Assembly (NCBI GenBank): GCA_963823675.1
Contig: CAWGMT010000012.1
Coordinates: 1,550,001-1,614,000 of the forward strand
DNA from: CAWGMT01 sp963823675
GTDB taxonomy: Bacteria; Planctomycetota; Planctomycetia; Isosphaerales; Isosphaeraceae
Length of the DNA stretch: 64,000 bases
Direction of reading: 5' to 3'
How positions within the stretch are numbered: the stretch's first letter is position 1; each line of letters begins with the position of its first letter. Both the position numbers and the translations under genes were made by a program. Below are positions 47,504 to 55,742 of the stretch, one piece after another. The notes under the pieces are model-generated. The model was not told the DNA's origin. It did not search any database and saw only the letters and a program-made list of their open reading frames with translations.

Positions 47504-48324
47504 ATGATCAAGACTAGCGATCGGCTCGAGGTTGCCCAGGCGCATTACCGCTCGTGCGGCCTCTGCGAGCACCGTTGCGGGGCCGATCGCCAGGCGGGAG
47601 AGCGGGGACCTTGCAAGGCGGGGACTGTGGCGCGGGTGTACAAGCACCGGCTCGAGTACGGTGAGGAGTGGGAATTGGTGCCGTCGCATTTGTTCTACCT
47701 GTCGGGATGCGATCTGAGATGCGCCTTCTGCGTGGCGGAGGCCAACGCGTTTGATCCGCGGCGGGGGCAGGTACTTTCGCGTGCGTTTTTCGCCGAGGCC
47801 GTCCGGTCGGGAATCGCGCAGGGGCGCGCACGCTCCAGTGGGTCGGCGGCGAGCCGACGATCCACTTACCAGCAATCCTGGATGCCATGACCGGCTGCGA
47901 TGCGATTGCCGCCGGTCGTCTGGAAGTCTGACTTCCACGGCACGCCCGAAGCGTTTGCGCTGCTGGATGGGGTCGTCGACATCTACCTGGCCGATTTCAA
48001 GTTCGGCGATGACGCGTGCGCACAGCGGATCGCCGGGGTTTCCAGCTATCTCGCAGTGGTGACGCGCAACCTGATCACGGCTGCCAAACAGGGCGAGCTG
48101 ATCGTCAGGCACTTGCTGCTGCCGGGGCACTTTGATTGTTGTTATCGCCCGATCGTCGGCTGGCTCAAGGCCCACCTTCCCGGAGTCAAATTCAGCATCC
48201 GCGACAGCTACCTGCCGCGCTGGCAGCCGGCCGTTACGCCGAGCTTGCCCGGCCGCTCTTGCCCGGCGAGGGAGACCGCGCCCGGGAACTGGCCCATGGC
48301 GCGGGCCTGGGAGTAATCGAATGA
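47504..48324 (+). CDS. Radical SAM protein, PflX/PflA-like (three frameshifts)
   Basis: Conceptual translation across three breaks gives about 270 residues. The N-terminus CGLCEHRCGADRQAGERGPC is a cysteine-rich segment typical of the PflX-type family. The radical SAM cluster motif CxxxCxxC follows in FYLSGCDLRCAFC. After a break near 47830 comes LQWVGGEPTIHLPAILDAM, where GGEP is the SAM-binding motif. After a break near 47905 comes LPPVVWKSDFHGTPEAFALL and DIYLADFKFGDD. After a break near 48230 the end is AGRYAELARPLLPGEGDRAR and GAGLGVIE. These proteins resemble pyruvate-formate-lyase activating enzymes, but the substrate is unknown. The stop overlaps the next start by four bases (ATGA), indicating translational coupling. 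The indels probably reflect sequence error. Confidence 0.75.
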
Positions 48325-48569
48325 TACCACGCAAGAGACAGCCGCCCGAACAGGTAGACGAATCGGCCGAGAGCGAGATCACGATCCAGGCCGACGGCCG
48401 GGTCTTCGCCTTCGGCATCACCGGGCCGTTGGCGGCGGTGCTGGCGACGTTACCCACCGCGGACGAGCGCATGAAGCGGCTGCTCGAGCGGATCAGCAAG
48501 TTGCACCTCACGTCGGGCAGCAGCCAATCATCCTGCGCCAAGGAGAGCCCATCATGTCCGAACCCCTGA
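48321..48569 (+). CDS. Small DUF2997-like protein, 82 residues
   Basis: It starts inside the stop of the radical SAM gene and overlaps the start of the next gene by 16 bases, so the three are tightly coupled. The centre, ITIQADGRVFAFGITGP, resembles the corresponding part of the DUF2997 protein encoded at 50806 (ITADGKVVVRTLGIKGP), suggesting a paralogue. No cysteine cluster, signal peptide or membrane segment is seen. Function is unknown. The last 15 residues are serine/cysteine-rich and could be altered by an indel. Confidence 0.6.
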   Translation: MIPRKRQPPEQVDESAESEITIQADGRVFAFGITGPLAAVLATLPTADERMKRLLERISKLHLTSGSSQSSCAKESPSCPNP

Positions 48570-50250
48570 AGATGAACGGTCAGCAGCAGCCGCCCAGCAT
48601 GGACGGCCGCCGCGAAATAAAGCCCACGAGCGCTCCGCAGCGGGTGCAAGCGCAGGCGCCGGCGACCGCGACGCGGCCGCCCGATGAGCTCGAGGTTCTG
48701 ATTCGCGCCCGCTACCCGATCATCTACGTGGTCACGTGGGAAGAAGAGCGGCTCGAGCAGCGGCTCTTCGAGATCGCCAAGAAGCGAAACAAGACGCTCC
48801 ACATCTGGACGTGCAGCCAGGGAATGGTCCAGTTCGGCGCCGAGCCGCAGCGGGCCAAGACTGGGTCGGGCAGCACATGCGATCCGGTCGCGTGGGCTCG
48901 ACGCCGTGCTCAACCACGTCGATCCGGCCATCTTCCTGTTCAAGGACCTTCACGATCATCTCGATGTGCGCATTTGTGCGGCCAACCTGCGCAACATCCG
49001 CCGGCTGCGCGACGTCGCCCACGCGCTGCGCGACACGTACAAGACGATCGTGCTCGTCTCGCCGTTCATGAAGATCCCGGTCGAGCTCTCCAAGGACGTC
49101 GCCGTGGTCGAATTCGGCACGCCGTCGGTCGACGACTTCAACGGGCTGCTCGACCGGATCATCGACGACGTCAAGGACCAGCCGCGGATCAGCATCAACC
49201 TCGACGACGAAGGCCGTGAAAAACTGGTTCACGCCGCGCGCGGGCTTGACGCTCAAGGAGGCCGAGAACGTCTTCGCCAAGACCCTGGTTTTGGACGGCA
49301 AGCTCGACGCCGACGACATCAGCGTCGTCTTCAGCGAGAAGCAGCAGATCATCCGCAAGAGCGGCACGCTCGAATACTACGAGACCCAGGAGCATTTCGC
49401 CGCGGTGGCGGGGCTCGAGAACCTCAAGGAATGGCTCAAGAAGCGGAGCGCGGCATTCAGCGAGCGGGCCGCGCAGTTCGGCCTGCCTGCGCCCAAGGGG
49501 GTGTTGCTTCTGGGCGTGCAGGGCTGCGGCAAGAGCCTCTGCGCCAAGGCGGCGTCGAGCCTGTGGAAGCTGCCGCTCTTGCGGTTCGACATCGGCCGGG
49601 TGTTCGGCAGCCTGGTCGGCTCGAGCGAGGAATCGATGCGGCGGGCGATCCAGACGGCCGAGAGCGTCGCGCCGGCGATCCTCTGGATCGACGAGATCGA
49701 CAAGGCGTTCGCCGGCACGCAGGGCTCGGCCGGCAGCGACGGCGGGACCGCCTCGCGCGTCTTCGGCACGTTCCTGACCTGGCTCTCCGAGAAGACCGCG
49801 CCGGTGTTCGTCATCGCCACGGCCAACGACATCAGCCATCTTCCCCCCGAGCTGTTGCGCAAGGGCCGCGTCGACGAGATCTTCTTCGTCGACCTGCCCA
49901 ACGAGGACGAGCGGCGCGAGATCTTCCGCATCCACCTCGACGAAGCGGAAACGCAACCCGGCGGAGTTTGACCTGGAGCCGCTCGCCGGAATGAGCGAGG
50001 GATTCAGCGGGGCCGAGATCGAGGAGGCGATCATCTCCGGGCTCTACGATGCGTTCAGCAACGGGCACCGACCTCGACACCGCGACGCTCCGCGCGGGGA
50101 TCGCCGAGACGGTGCCGCTTTCCCGGACCATGAGCGAGGAGCTGAGCCGCCTGCGCAACTGGGCGCAGGGCCGCGCCCGGCCTTCAACCGGGCCGCTGCA
50201 GGCAGCCCGAGCTCGACACCGCCGAGACCCGGCGCAAGCTGGAGATCTAA
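48554..50250 (+). CDS. Ycf46-like AAA+ ATPase (five frameshifts)
   Basis: The reconstructed protein is about 560 residues. The N-terminal domain (LEVLIRARYPIIYVVTWEEE, then AIFLFKDLHDHL and ANLRNIRRLRDVAHALRDTY) is typical of the Ycf46 family. The AAA+ core has Walker A GVLLLGVQGCGKSLCAKA, Walker B PAILWIDEIDKAF, sensor ATANDISHLPPELLRKGR and a C-terminal lid GFSGAEIEEAI. Breaks lie near 48891, 49240, 49946, 50066 and 50205, and translation resumes correctly after each. AAGGAG eight bases before the ATG supports the start. Ycf46 proteins occur in plastids, cyanobacteria and planctomycetes, and their target is poorly defined. Here the gene is followed by DUF1257 and DUF2997, its usual partners as I recall them. 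Confidence 0.8.
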
Positions 50251-50318
50251 CCGAGGCCTCGCCGCGGGCGGGATTTTCCTCGCCGCAAGCCGAGCCTCCT
50301 TACCTGGGAGACCGCCCT

Positions 50319-50782
50319 ATGAGCACTGTCCTTGTCGTGACCCCTCTCGTCGTGGCCTCCTGGCCGCTGATGTCGGCGGCGATCACCGCCGCGGTCGGCA
50401 CCATGGGCTTCGCCGCCGCACAGAACAAGGGCCCGCGCGTTCGCCAGATCGCCGACTCGCCAAGACTCGCACCGAGATCGAGCTCGAGGACAGCGAGATC
50501 CTGGCCGGCAGCGCGGGCACCGGCGAGCAGATGGTCGTCGAGCGCGACGGCATCCGCGCCATTTTCAGCCGCGATGCGCGGGTGCGCTCAAGCTTTGCGT
50601 CGAAGGGACACGGCCATTCCAAGGCCGAGCTGAAGCGGATCGGCGAGGCGCTCGTCGGCCGCGTCACCCAGCAATACGCCTACCATCGCTCGATGAGCGA
50701 GCTCAAGGAACGGCGCATGACGATCATCGAGGAGCGCGTGGACGAGGACCAGGCGATTCATATCCGGGTGCGGACCGGTTGA
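50319..50782 (+). CDS. DUF1257 (Ycf35-like) protein, one frameshift
   Basis: It opens MSTVLVVTPLVVASWPLMSA, a short hydrophobic N-terminus unusual for the family, then breaks near 50450. It resumes as TRTEIELEDSEILAGSAGTG, VVERDGIRAIFSRDARV and a C-terminal core IGEALVGRVTQQYAYHRSMS that ends IIEERVDEDQAIHIRVR. The last part matches the DUF1257/Ycf35 C-terminal pattern. Function is unknown. It follows the Ycf46 gene by 68 bases and precedes DUF2997 by 23, consistent with one transcript. Confidence 0.65.
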
Positions 50783-50805
50783 GACGAATCAGGAGCTTGT
50801 TGAAG

Positions 50806-51081
50806 ATGAATGACGAAGAGGTCGAGATCGAGATCACCGCCGACGGAAAGGTGGTGGTGCGCACCCTCGGAATCAAGGGACCGAAGTGTCTGGACGTCGC
50901 CGAGGCGATCGCCCAGATCATCGGCCGCGAGGAGTCGCGCCAGTTGACCGACGAGTATTACGAGGCCGTCATCCAGGTGCACTCGCTGTCGAGCAGCGGG
51001 TGCGCCGTTCCGGCGACTGAAGAGGGGACGTGCGTCTCTTCGTGGAAAAGTCGGCATTCGCTTCGCGAACGGCGACACTGA
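50806..51081 (+). CDS. DUF2997 family protein
   Basis: The ATG at 50806 has AGGAG ten bases upstream. The first 50 residues are IEITADGKVVVRTLGIKGPK, then LDVAEAIAQIIGREESRQLT and DEYYE, the DUF2997 pattern. The remaining 35 residues look atypical. A one-base shift after DEYYE would instead end the protein as VEQRVRRSGD, which is more family-like. The protein is small, soluble and of unknown function. It is the second such protein in this operon. Confidence 0.7.
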   Translation: MNDEEVEIEITADGKVVVRTLGIKGPKCLDVAEAIAQIIGREESRQLTDEYYEAVIQVHSLSSSGCAVPATEEGTCVSSWKSRHSLRERRH

Positions 51082-51109
51082 GAATGGGTTACGACGGGGC
51101 GGTTGAGCC

Positions 51110-52154
51110 ATGCAATGCCCGAGCTGCCGGTTCGAGAACATACCGGGCCTGGATGCCTGCGGCCGGTGCGGAACGTTGCTCGCCGTGGGCACCGCCGTGA
51201 TCGACGTCAGCCCGCCCCGTGCATCGCGAACCGCGAAGCGTCTGCGCAAGGTCGTCCCCCGGCGTTTCTTCTACCAGGCACGCGACGTGGCCGCCGATGC
51301 GCATCGAAGGCTCGCGGGCTCGGTCATCAACGATTCGCGAGTTCCTTTGCCCGAGCCGGGCGTCCTCTCACGCCTCATGGTGCCGGGCTGGGCTCACCTC
51401 TACGCGGGATTGCGGCTGCGTGGCACACATCTTCTTCTGGGCTTACGTGGCGCTGCTCGTGCTCGGCCTGTTAGCCTGGGGAACCGAGCTGGGGTCGCTC
51501 TTGCTCGGACTGGCCTTCAGCGTGCACGCCTCGTCGATTATCGACATTTTGCTGCGGCAGGGCACTGTCCGATTTCCGCGGATGATCGCGACGGCGGCCT
51601 TCGTCTTCGCGGGCCTGTCGATCTTGACGTACTATCCGGCCGGCCAGGTGCTCATGCGCGTTGCGGCACCCATCGAATACGGAACCGATGTTTTACCGTT
51701 CAAACGTCTCGACGTCGTGCTGGTCAATCACTGGGCGTTCGCATTGAGCGATCCCCACCGCGGCGACGTGGTGCTCTTCAATCCATCGTCGCTGACCCGC
51801 CGGAGCGAGGGACCTCAATTGGCCCACGTTCGGTTCGCATTCGAGGAAAACCAGGTCATCGATCGTCTGATCGGTCTGCCGGGCGACCAGGTGGTCTGGG
51901 ACGGCGGCACGCTGAGCGTCAACGGCACGGCGGTCTCGCGGATGCCGCTGCGGCCCGAGCGATTGCCGAAACACCTCGAGATCAGCGTACCGAAGGACCG
52001 CTACTTGATCTTGCCGACGACCTCGATCGGCGCGGTCGATGCGGGAACCCCGGAAACATTCTGGAAGTCTGCGAGCTTGATCCCCAGGAACGACATCCTG
52101 GGCGGCGTTTACCTCCGGCTGTCGCCGATCAGCCGATTCTGGTTCATCCACTGA
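51110..52154 (+). CDS. Zinc-ribbon membrane protein with degenerate signal peptidase I (S26) domain, one frameshift
   Basis: The N-terminus is a zinc ribbon (MQCPSCRFENIPGLDACGRCG). Several hydrophobic helices follow (FFWAYVALLVLGLLAW, ATAAFVFAGLSILTYY) after a one-base break near 51420. The C-terminal half is signal-peptidase-like: HRGDVVLFNPSS, IDRLIGLPGDQVVWDGGTLS, VPKDRYLILPT and GGVYLRLSPISRFWFIH. The catalytic serine position appears to be threonine (in YGTDVLPFKRLDVVLVN) and the catalytic lysine before RxxGLPGD is aspartate, so peptidase activity is unlikely. It probably acts as a membrane scaffold. It lies between the Ycf46 group and the TPR/PilT pair. Confidence 0.65.
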
Positions 52155-52180
52155 TTTCAGTGACTGCGTCCGTTGAGCGC

Positions 52181-52185
52181 GGAGG
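52181..52185 (+). promoter_or_regulatory. Ribosome binding site deciding a TTG start
   Basis: GGAGG lies six bases upstream of TTG at 52192. There is no ATG nearby in the correct frame, so TTG is the probable start of the TPR protein. Confidence 0.65.
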
Positions 52186-52191
52186 CGTAAC

Positions 52192-52980
52192 TTGGCAAGG
52201 TTCGAGCGTCTAGAATTCGACCACGAACTTCAGGAGGGGCTTCCGGGACCAGATCCGGCCGGCAACGAGCCGGAGGCGAACCGGGACCAACTCGTGTGGA
52301 TGCACAAAGCCGACGAGCATCGCCGCCGCGGGCTGCACGAGAACGCATTGCGGTATTACTCTCGCGCGCTCGAGCTTGACAAATCGCTGACGGCCGGGTG
52401 GCTCGGGCAAGTGCAGATGTTGGTACATCTGGGCGAATACCCCGAGGCCGAGCTGTGGGCGCGGAAGTCGCTCGAGATCTTCAAGGGCCACGGCGATTTG
52501 ATGGCCGCGCGGCGCAGGCGCTGGCGCGGATCGGCGATCGGACGCAGGCGATGGAGCTCGCCGACGCGGCCTTTCGCCAGGAAGGAAGCTCGGCTTATCG
52601 CTGGATGGTGCGGGGCGAGCTACTGGTCATGGCCCGCGACGACGTCGACCGCCACTGCTTCGACAAGGCCGTCGGCGTTGACCGCGACTGGCTCGTTCCC
52701 CTCGAGATCCGCACTCATTTACTTGCATCACGAGCAGCCGAGCAAGGGACTGTTGCGGGCTCGCCAGGCCGTCGAGATGTCGCCCCAGAACTTCTACGCC
52801 TGGTTCGTGGAGGGCCAGTGTGAGCAGGCCCTTGGGTTCGATCGCCCGGCGGAAGAGAGCTACCGCCGGGTTCTCGAGCTGTCGCCGCGTCACGTCGACG
52901 CCAACCGCAAGCTCGCCGAGATCGCCAACCAGGGGTGGTCGCTCTCGAAGGGCCTGCGCCGGCTGATCGGTCGCACCTGA
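52192..52980 (+). CDS. TPR-repeat protein (two compensating frameshifts)
   Basis: TPR helices are visible: ADEHRRRGLHENALRYYSRA, LELDKSLTAGWLGQVQML, LGEYPEAELWARKSLEIF. Between about 52510 and 52715 the coding signal moves to the next frame (QALARIGDRTQAMELADAAF, GELLVMARDDVDRHCFDKAV) and then returns as LIYLHHEQPSKGLLRARQAV and ALGFDRPAEESYRRVLELSP. The full product is about 263 residues. The open frame on its own misleads in the middle third. It is a probable protein-protein scaffold, 37 bases after the S26-like gene and 56 bases before the PilT-like ATPase. Confidence 0.75.
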   Translation: MARFERLEFDHELQEGLPGPDPAGNEPEANRDQLVWMHKADEHRRRGLHENALRYYSRALELDKSLTAGWLGQVQMLVHLGEYPEAELWARKSLEIFKGHGDLMAARRRRWRGSAIGRRRWSSPTRPFARKEARLIAGWCGASYWSWPATTSTATASTRPSALTATGSFPSRSALIYLHHEQPSKGLLRARQAVEMSPQNFYAWFVEGQCEQALGFDRPAEESYRRVLELSPRHVDANRKLAEIANQGWSLSKGLRRLIGRT

Positions 52981-53036
52981 TCGGGTCCGGTTGATCGACA
53001 CTCTTACCGAGATCACTCGAAACGGAGCTGCACTTG

Positions 53037-54113
53037 ATGACCTGGACGCTCGACAAGATTTTGAAGGGAGTGCGCAAGCTAGGCGCGAGCGACGTTCACC
53101 TGATCCGCGGCATCGCACCGGCGTTGCGCATCAACGGCGAGATCCGGCTGGGCGACGGTGAAGCACTCGACGAATCGACCCTCCGCGACATGATTGACGG
53201 GATCTTGAACGAGAAGCACCGAGAGGTCTTCGCGCGCGATTGGCAGCTCTGTTTCTCGCAACACTGGGACGGGGTCGGGCGGTTCCGCGCGAGCGTGTAC
53301 CGGCACGCCGGAATACCCGAGATGGCGATCCGCCTCTGTGAGACCGCGGTTCGCCAGCGGGCGGAGCTCGGGCTGCCCGCGGTCGTCGACGAGCTGGCAC
53401 GGCTGCCCAACGGGCTGATCCTGGTCACCGGTGCAACGGGCAACGGCAAGACGACGACGCTCAACTACATCGTCGACCTGATCAACCGCAGCCGCCGGGC
53501 CAAGATCGTCACGATCGAGGACCCCGTGGAATATGTTCACCAGAATCAAAGCAGCATCGTGGTACAGCAGGAGGTTTACACCGACGTTCCGTCGTTCCAC
53601 CAGGCGCTGACGCACGTGCTGCGGCAAGACCCCGACGTGGTCGTGATCGGCGAGATGCGCGACCTGGAGACCGTCGCGACCGCCCTTTCGGCCGCCGAGA
53701 CCGGCCACCTCGTGCTGGCGACGTTGCACACGCCCGACGCGGTCCAGTCGATCCAGCGCATCTTCAGCGTGTTCCCCCACGAACAGCAAAACAACATCAT
53801 GTTCCAGCTTGCCAATACCATTCAGGCCGTGCTGGCCCAGCGCCTGCTTCGCCGCGCCGACGGGAAGGGCCAGATTCTCGCCGCCGAAGTTTGCATCGCG
53901 ACGCCGGCCGTGCGGAAGCGCATCCGTGAGGGAGAGCCTCATCTGCTCTTCAGCGAGATGCAGATGGGACGAAAGCACCAGATGCAGACCCTGGACGGAT
54001 CGCTCCTGGAGCTGTATCAGCGGGGCGAAATCACCTACGACGTGGCCATCTCGAACGCCCGCGAGCCCGAGGCGTTCCGCCAGCGCTCCACGGGCGCGAC
54101 GCGGCCAAACTAA
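53037..54113 (+). CDS. PilT-like type II/IV secretion-family ATPase
   Basis: An intact 358-residue ATPase. PilT-type proteins power pilus retraction and gliding-related machines as hexamers under the inner membrane. Visible features are GASDVHLIRGIAPALRINGE at the N-terminus, Walker A ILVTGATGNGKTTTLNYIVD, the Asp box TIEDPVEYVH, Walker B RQDPDVVVIGEMRDLETVA, the His box AETGHLVLATLHTPDAVQSI and a C-terminal QTLDGSLLELYQRGEI. GGAG nine bases before ATG 53037 supports the start. No pilin or assembly gene is nearby. It closes the operon-like run that includes the Ycf46-like ATPase, so it may serve a different motor function, which is inferred. Confidence 0.85.
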   Translation: MTWTLDKILKGVRKLGASDVHLIRGIAPALRINGEIRLGDGEALDESTLRDMIDGILNEKHREVFARDWQLCFSQHWDGVGRFRASVYRHAGIPEMAIRLCETAVRQRAELGLPAVVDELARLPNGLILVTGATGNGKTTTLNYIVDLINRSRRAKIVTIEDPVEYVHQNQSSIVVQQEVYTDVPSFHQALTHVLRQDPDVVVIGEMRDLETVATALSAAETGHLVLATLHTPDAVQSIQRIFSVFPHEQQNNIMFQLANTIQAVLAQRLLRRADGKGQILAAEVCIATPAVRKRIREGEPHLLFSEMQMGRKHQMQTLDGSLLELYQRGEITYDVAISNAREPEAFRQRSTGATRPN

Positions 54114-54135
54114 CCGAGGCTCTACGCGAGCCAAT

Positions 54136-54283
54136 CTACAGAGCGTTGCATAAAGAAGGTAACTCCCAGAGGCGGGCAGAGACGCCCGCCCCACTGAAAG
54201 CTCCTCGGATTCCACCAGTGGGGCGGGCCTTCGTGCCCGCCGATTTTGGCCAAGGGTTACCTTCTTTATGCAACGCTCAGTAG
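54136..54283. repeat. MITE-like inverted repeat (148 bp)
   Basis: The outer arms at 54136-54163 and 54256-54283 pair at 27 of 28 positions (GCGTTGCATAAAGAAGG and its complement). Inside is a second inverted pair, beginning GGCGGGCA and including CCCGCCCCACTG, at about 54171-54196 and 54215-54241. The element lies between the convergent PilT-like and type III PKS genes, and the RNA from either strand would fold into a long hairpin, so it may act as a two-way terminator. Confidence 0.85.
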
Positions 54284-54301
54284 ATCACCCGTTAAAGCTC
54301 A

Positions 54302-55373
54302 TCAGGAGAAAAGCGCCGCTTCGATCGCGAGGCCGGGCCCGAACGCGAGCGCGACACAGGGCCGCGGCGCTCCCCGGCGCCGCAGCCGGTCCAGGATGAA
54401 AAGAATCGTGGGCGACGACATGTTGCCGTGATCGCTCAGGACGGAGCGGGAAGCCTCGACGGCTCGCTCGTCCAGTCCGAGCGGTCCCATGACGGACTCC
54501 AAGACTCTCGGCCCTCCCGGATGAATGGCCCATGTGGCGACGTCTTCGATTGCGAGGTCGCGAGAATCGAGCCAGTCGCGCAGCCACGGCTTCAGATGCT
54601 CGGCGATCAAGTGAGTGATCCGCTTCGACAGGTGCATCTGGAAACCGTGATCGCCGATTTTCCAGCCCATCGCATCCTCGGTGTCGGGGATCAGGCACGA
54701 TCCACTCCCGCTGAGTTTCCAGGCCTCCGACGGACGAATGGGGTCCGGGACAGCTCCCACGAGCGCCGCAGCCCCGTCACCAAAGAGTGCGTTGGCCACG
54801 GATCGGCTGGAATCCCAGCCGAACTGAAAATGCAGGCTGCACAACTCGGCCGCACAGAGAAGGACGCGGCCAGCGGGCTGGCTCTCAGCGAAAGCCCGCG
54901 CTACCTTCAACCCGTTGATCGCCCCGTGGCAGCCCATGAAGCCCACGTGAGTCCGCTGAACGGTCGGGGCCAGCGGCAGTCCTGTGATCAGTCCGATATC
55001 GAACCCCGGAGCCACGAATCCCGTGCAGGAGACCGTCACCAGATGTGTGATTTCATCGGGATGGGTGTCAGCCGCCGCCAAGGCTTTCCTGGTTGCCTCG
55101 ATTGCCAGTGGCCTGACCTGCTCTTCGTAGATCTCCATCCTCAACTGCGTAGTCGGCCCTTGTTCCGAACGCTCCCAGACTCCCAGGTCGCCGAAAGCTG
55201 CGCAATCCGGAAAGATGCCGGCATTTTATCCCGGTAAGCTGATACAGCTCAGTCAACCAGTTTTCTTGATCTTCAGAAAGGCCGATGAGGCGGCTAGAAA
55301 GCTCGGCCGCCTCGGCCTGCGAAACTTGGCTCGCTGGGAGAGCGGTGCCAAGACCGAGAACCTCCATGCTCAT
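54302..55373 (-). CDS. Type III polyketide synthase (chalcone synthase-like), one frameshift
   Basis: A protein of about 357 residues condensing malonyl-CoA units onto a starter to give pyrones or resorcinols. The catalytic Cys is in VTVSCTGFVAPGFDIGL, the His in WAIHPGGPRVLESV and the Asn in SDHGNMSSPTILFILD. GFMGCHGAINGLKVA and FGDGAAALVGA also fit the family. The N-terminal part (MSMEVLGLGTALPASQ) is in another frame, and a one-base break near 55145 joins TRADYA to MEIYEEQVRPLAIEATRKAL. The usual bacterial partner genes (methyltransferase, oxidoreductase) are not adjacent. The gene runs toward the 148-bp inverted repeat, which may terminate it. Confidence 0.85.
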
Positions 55374-55742
55374 GGACTCTATTGCCTCCAGCCGCACCCT
55401 CTGATTGTGAGGAGCCGAGCTTTCGTCTGTGAGATTTCCTGTCGGACGGAACAATTCATCGGGCTCAGGGGCAGGAGATTGACCCGCGAGTCGATGGTGT
55501 TGGGGCATTTCCGAGGTGATTGTCGCTAAACGTCGTGCGCATTACCAGCCACTCGTCCTGCTGGGAGTGAAATGATGCATCGGGAAACGGTTCGCGGCCC
55601 CGTCGCCGCAGTGGGATTTCGCGCCGCCAAGATCATGTCTTTTTGCTCGAGATCGGCGTCGATCGCCTCGTGCTCTTCATGCTTGAGCGCCCGCCGCGAG
55701 CGGCATCGACTCATTGGACGGCGAGCACGGCCGGAGAAGCGA
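55374..55742. other. Spacer between polyketide synthase and DUF1444 genes
   Basis: The 369 bp has no convincing gene. An open minus-strand stretch of 62 codons (55526-55714) has no family resemblance or ribosome binding site. The promoter of the polyketide synthase gene is presumably here, but no clear hexamers stand out. Confidence 0.4.
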
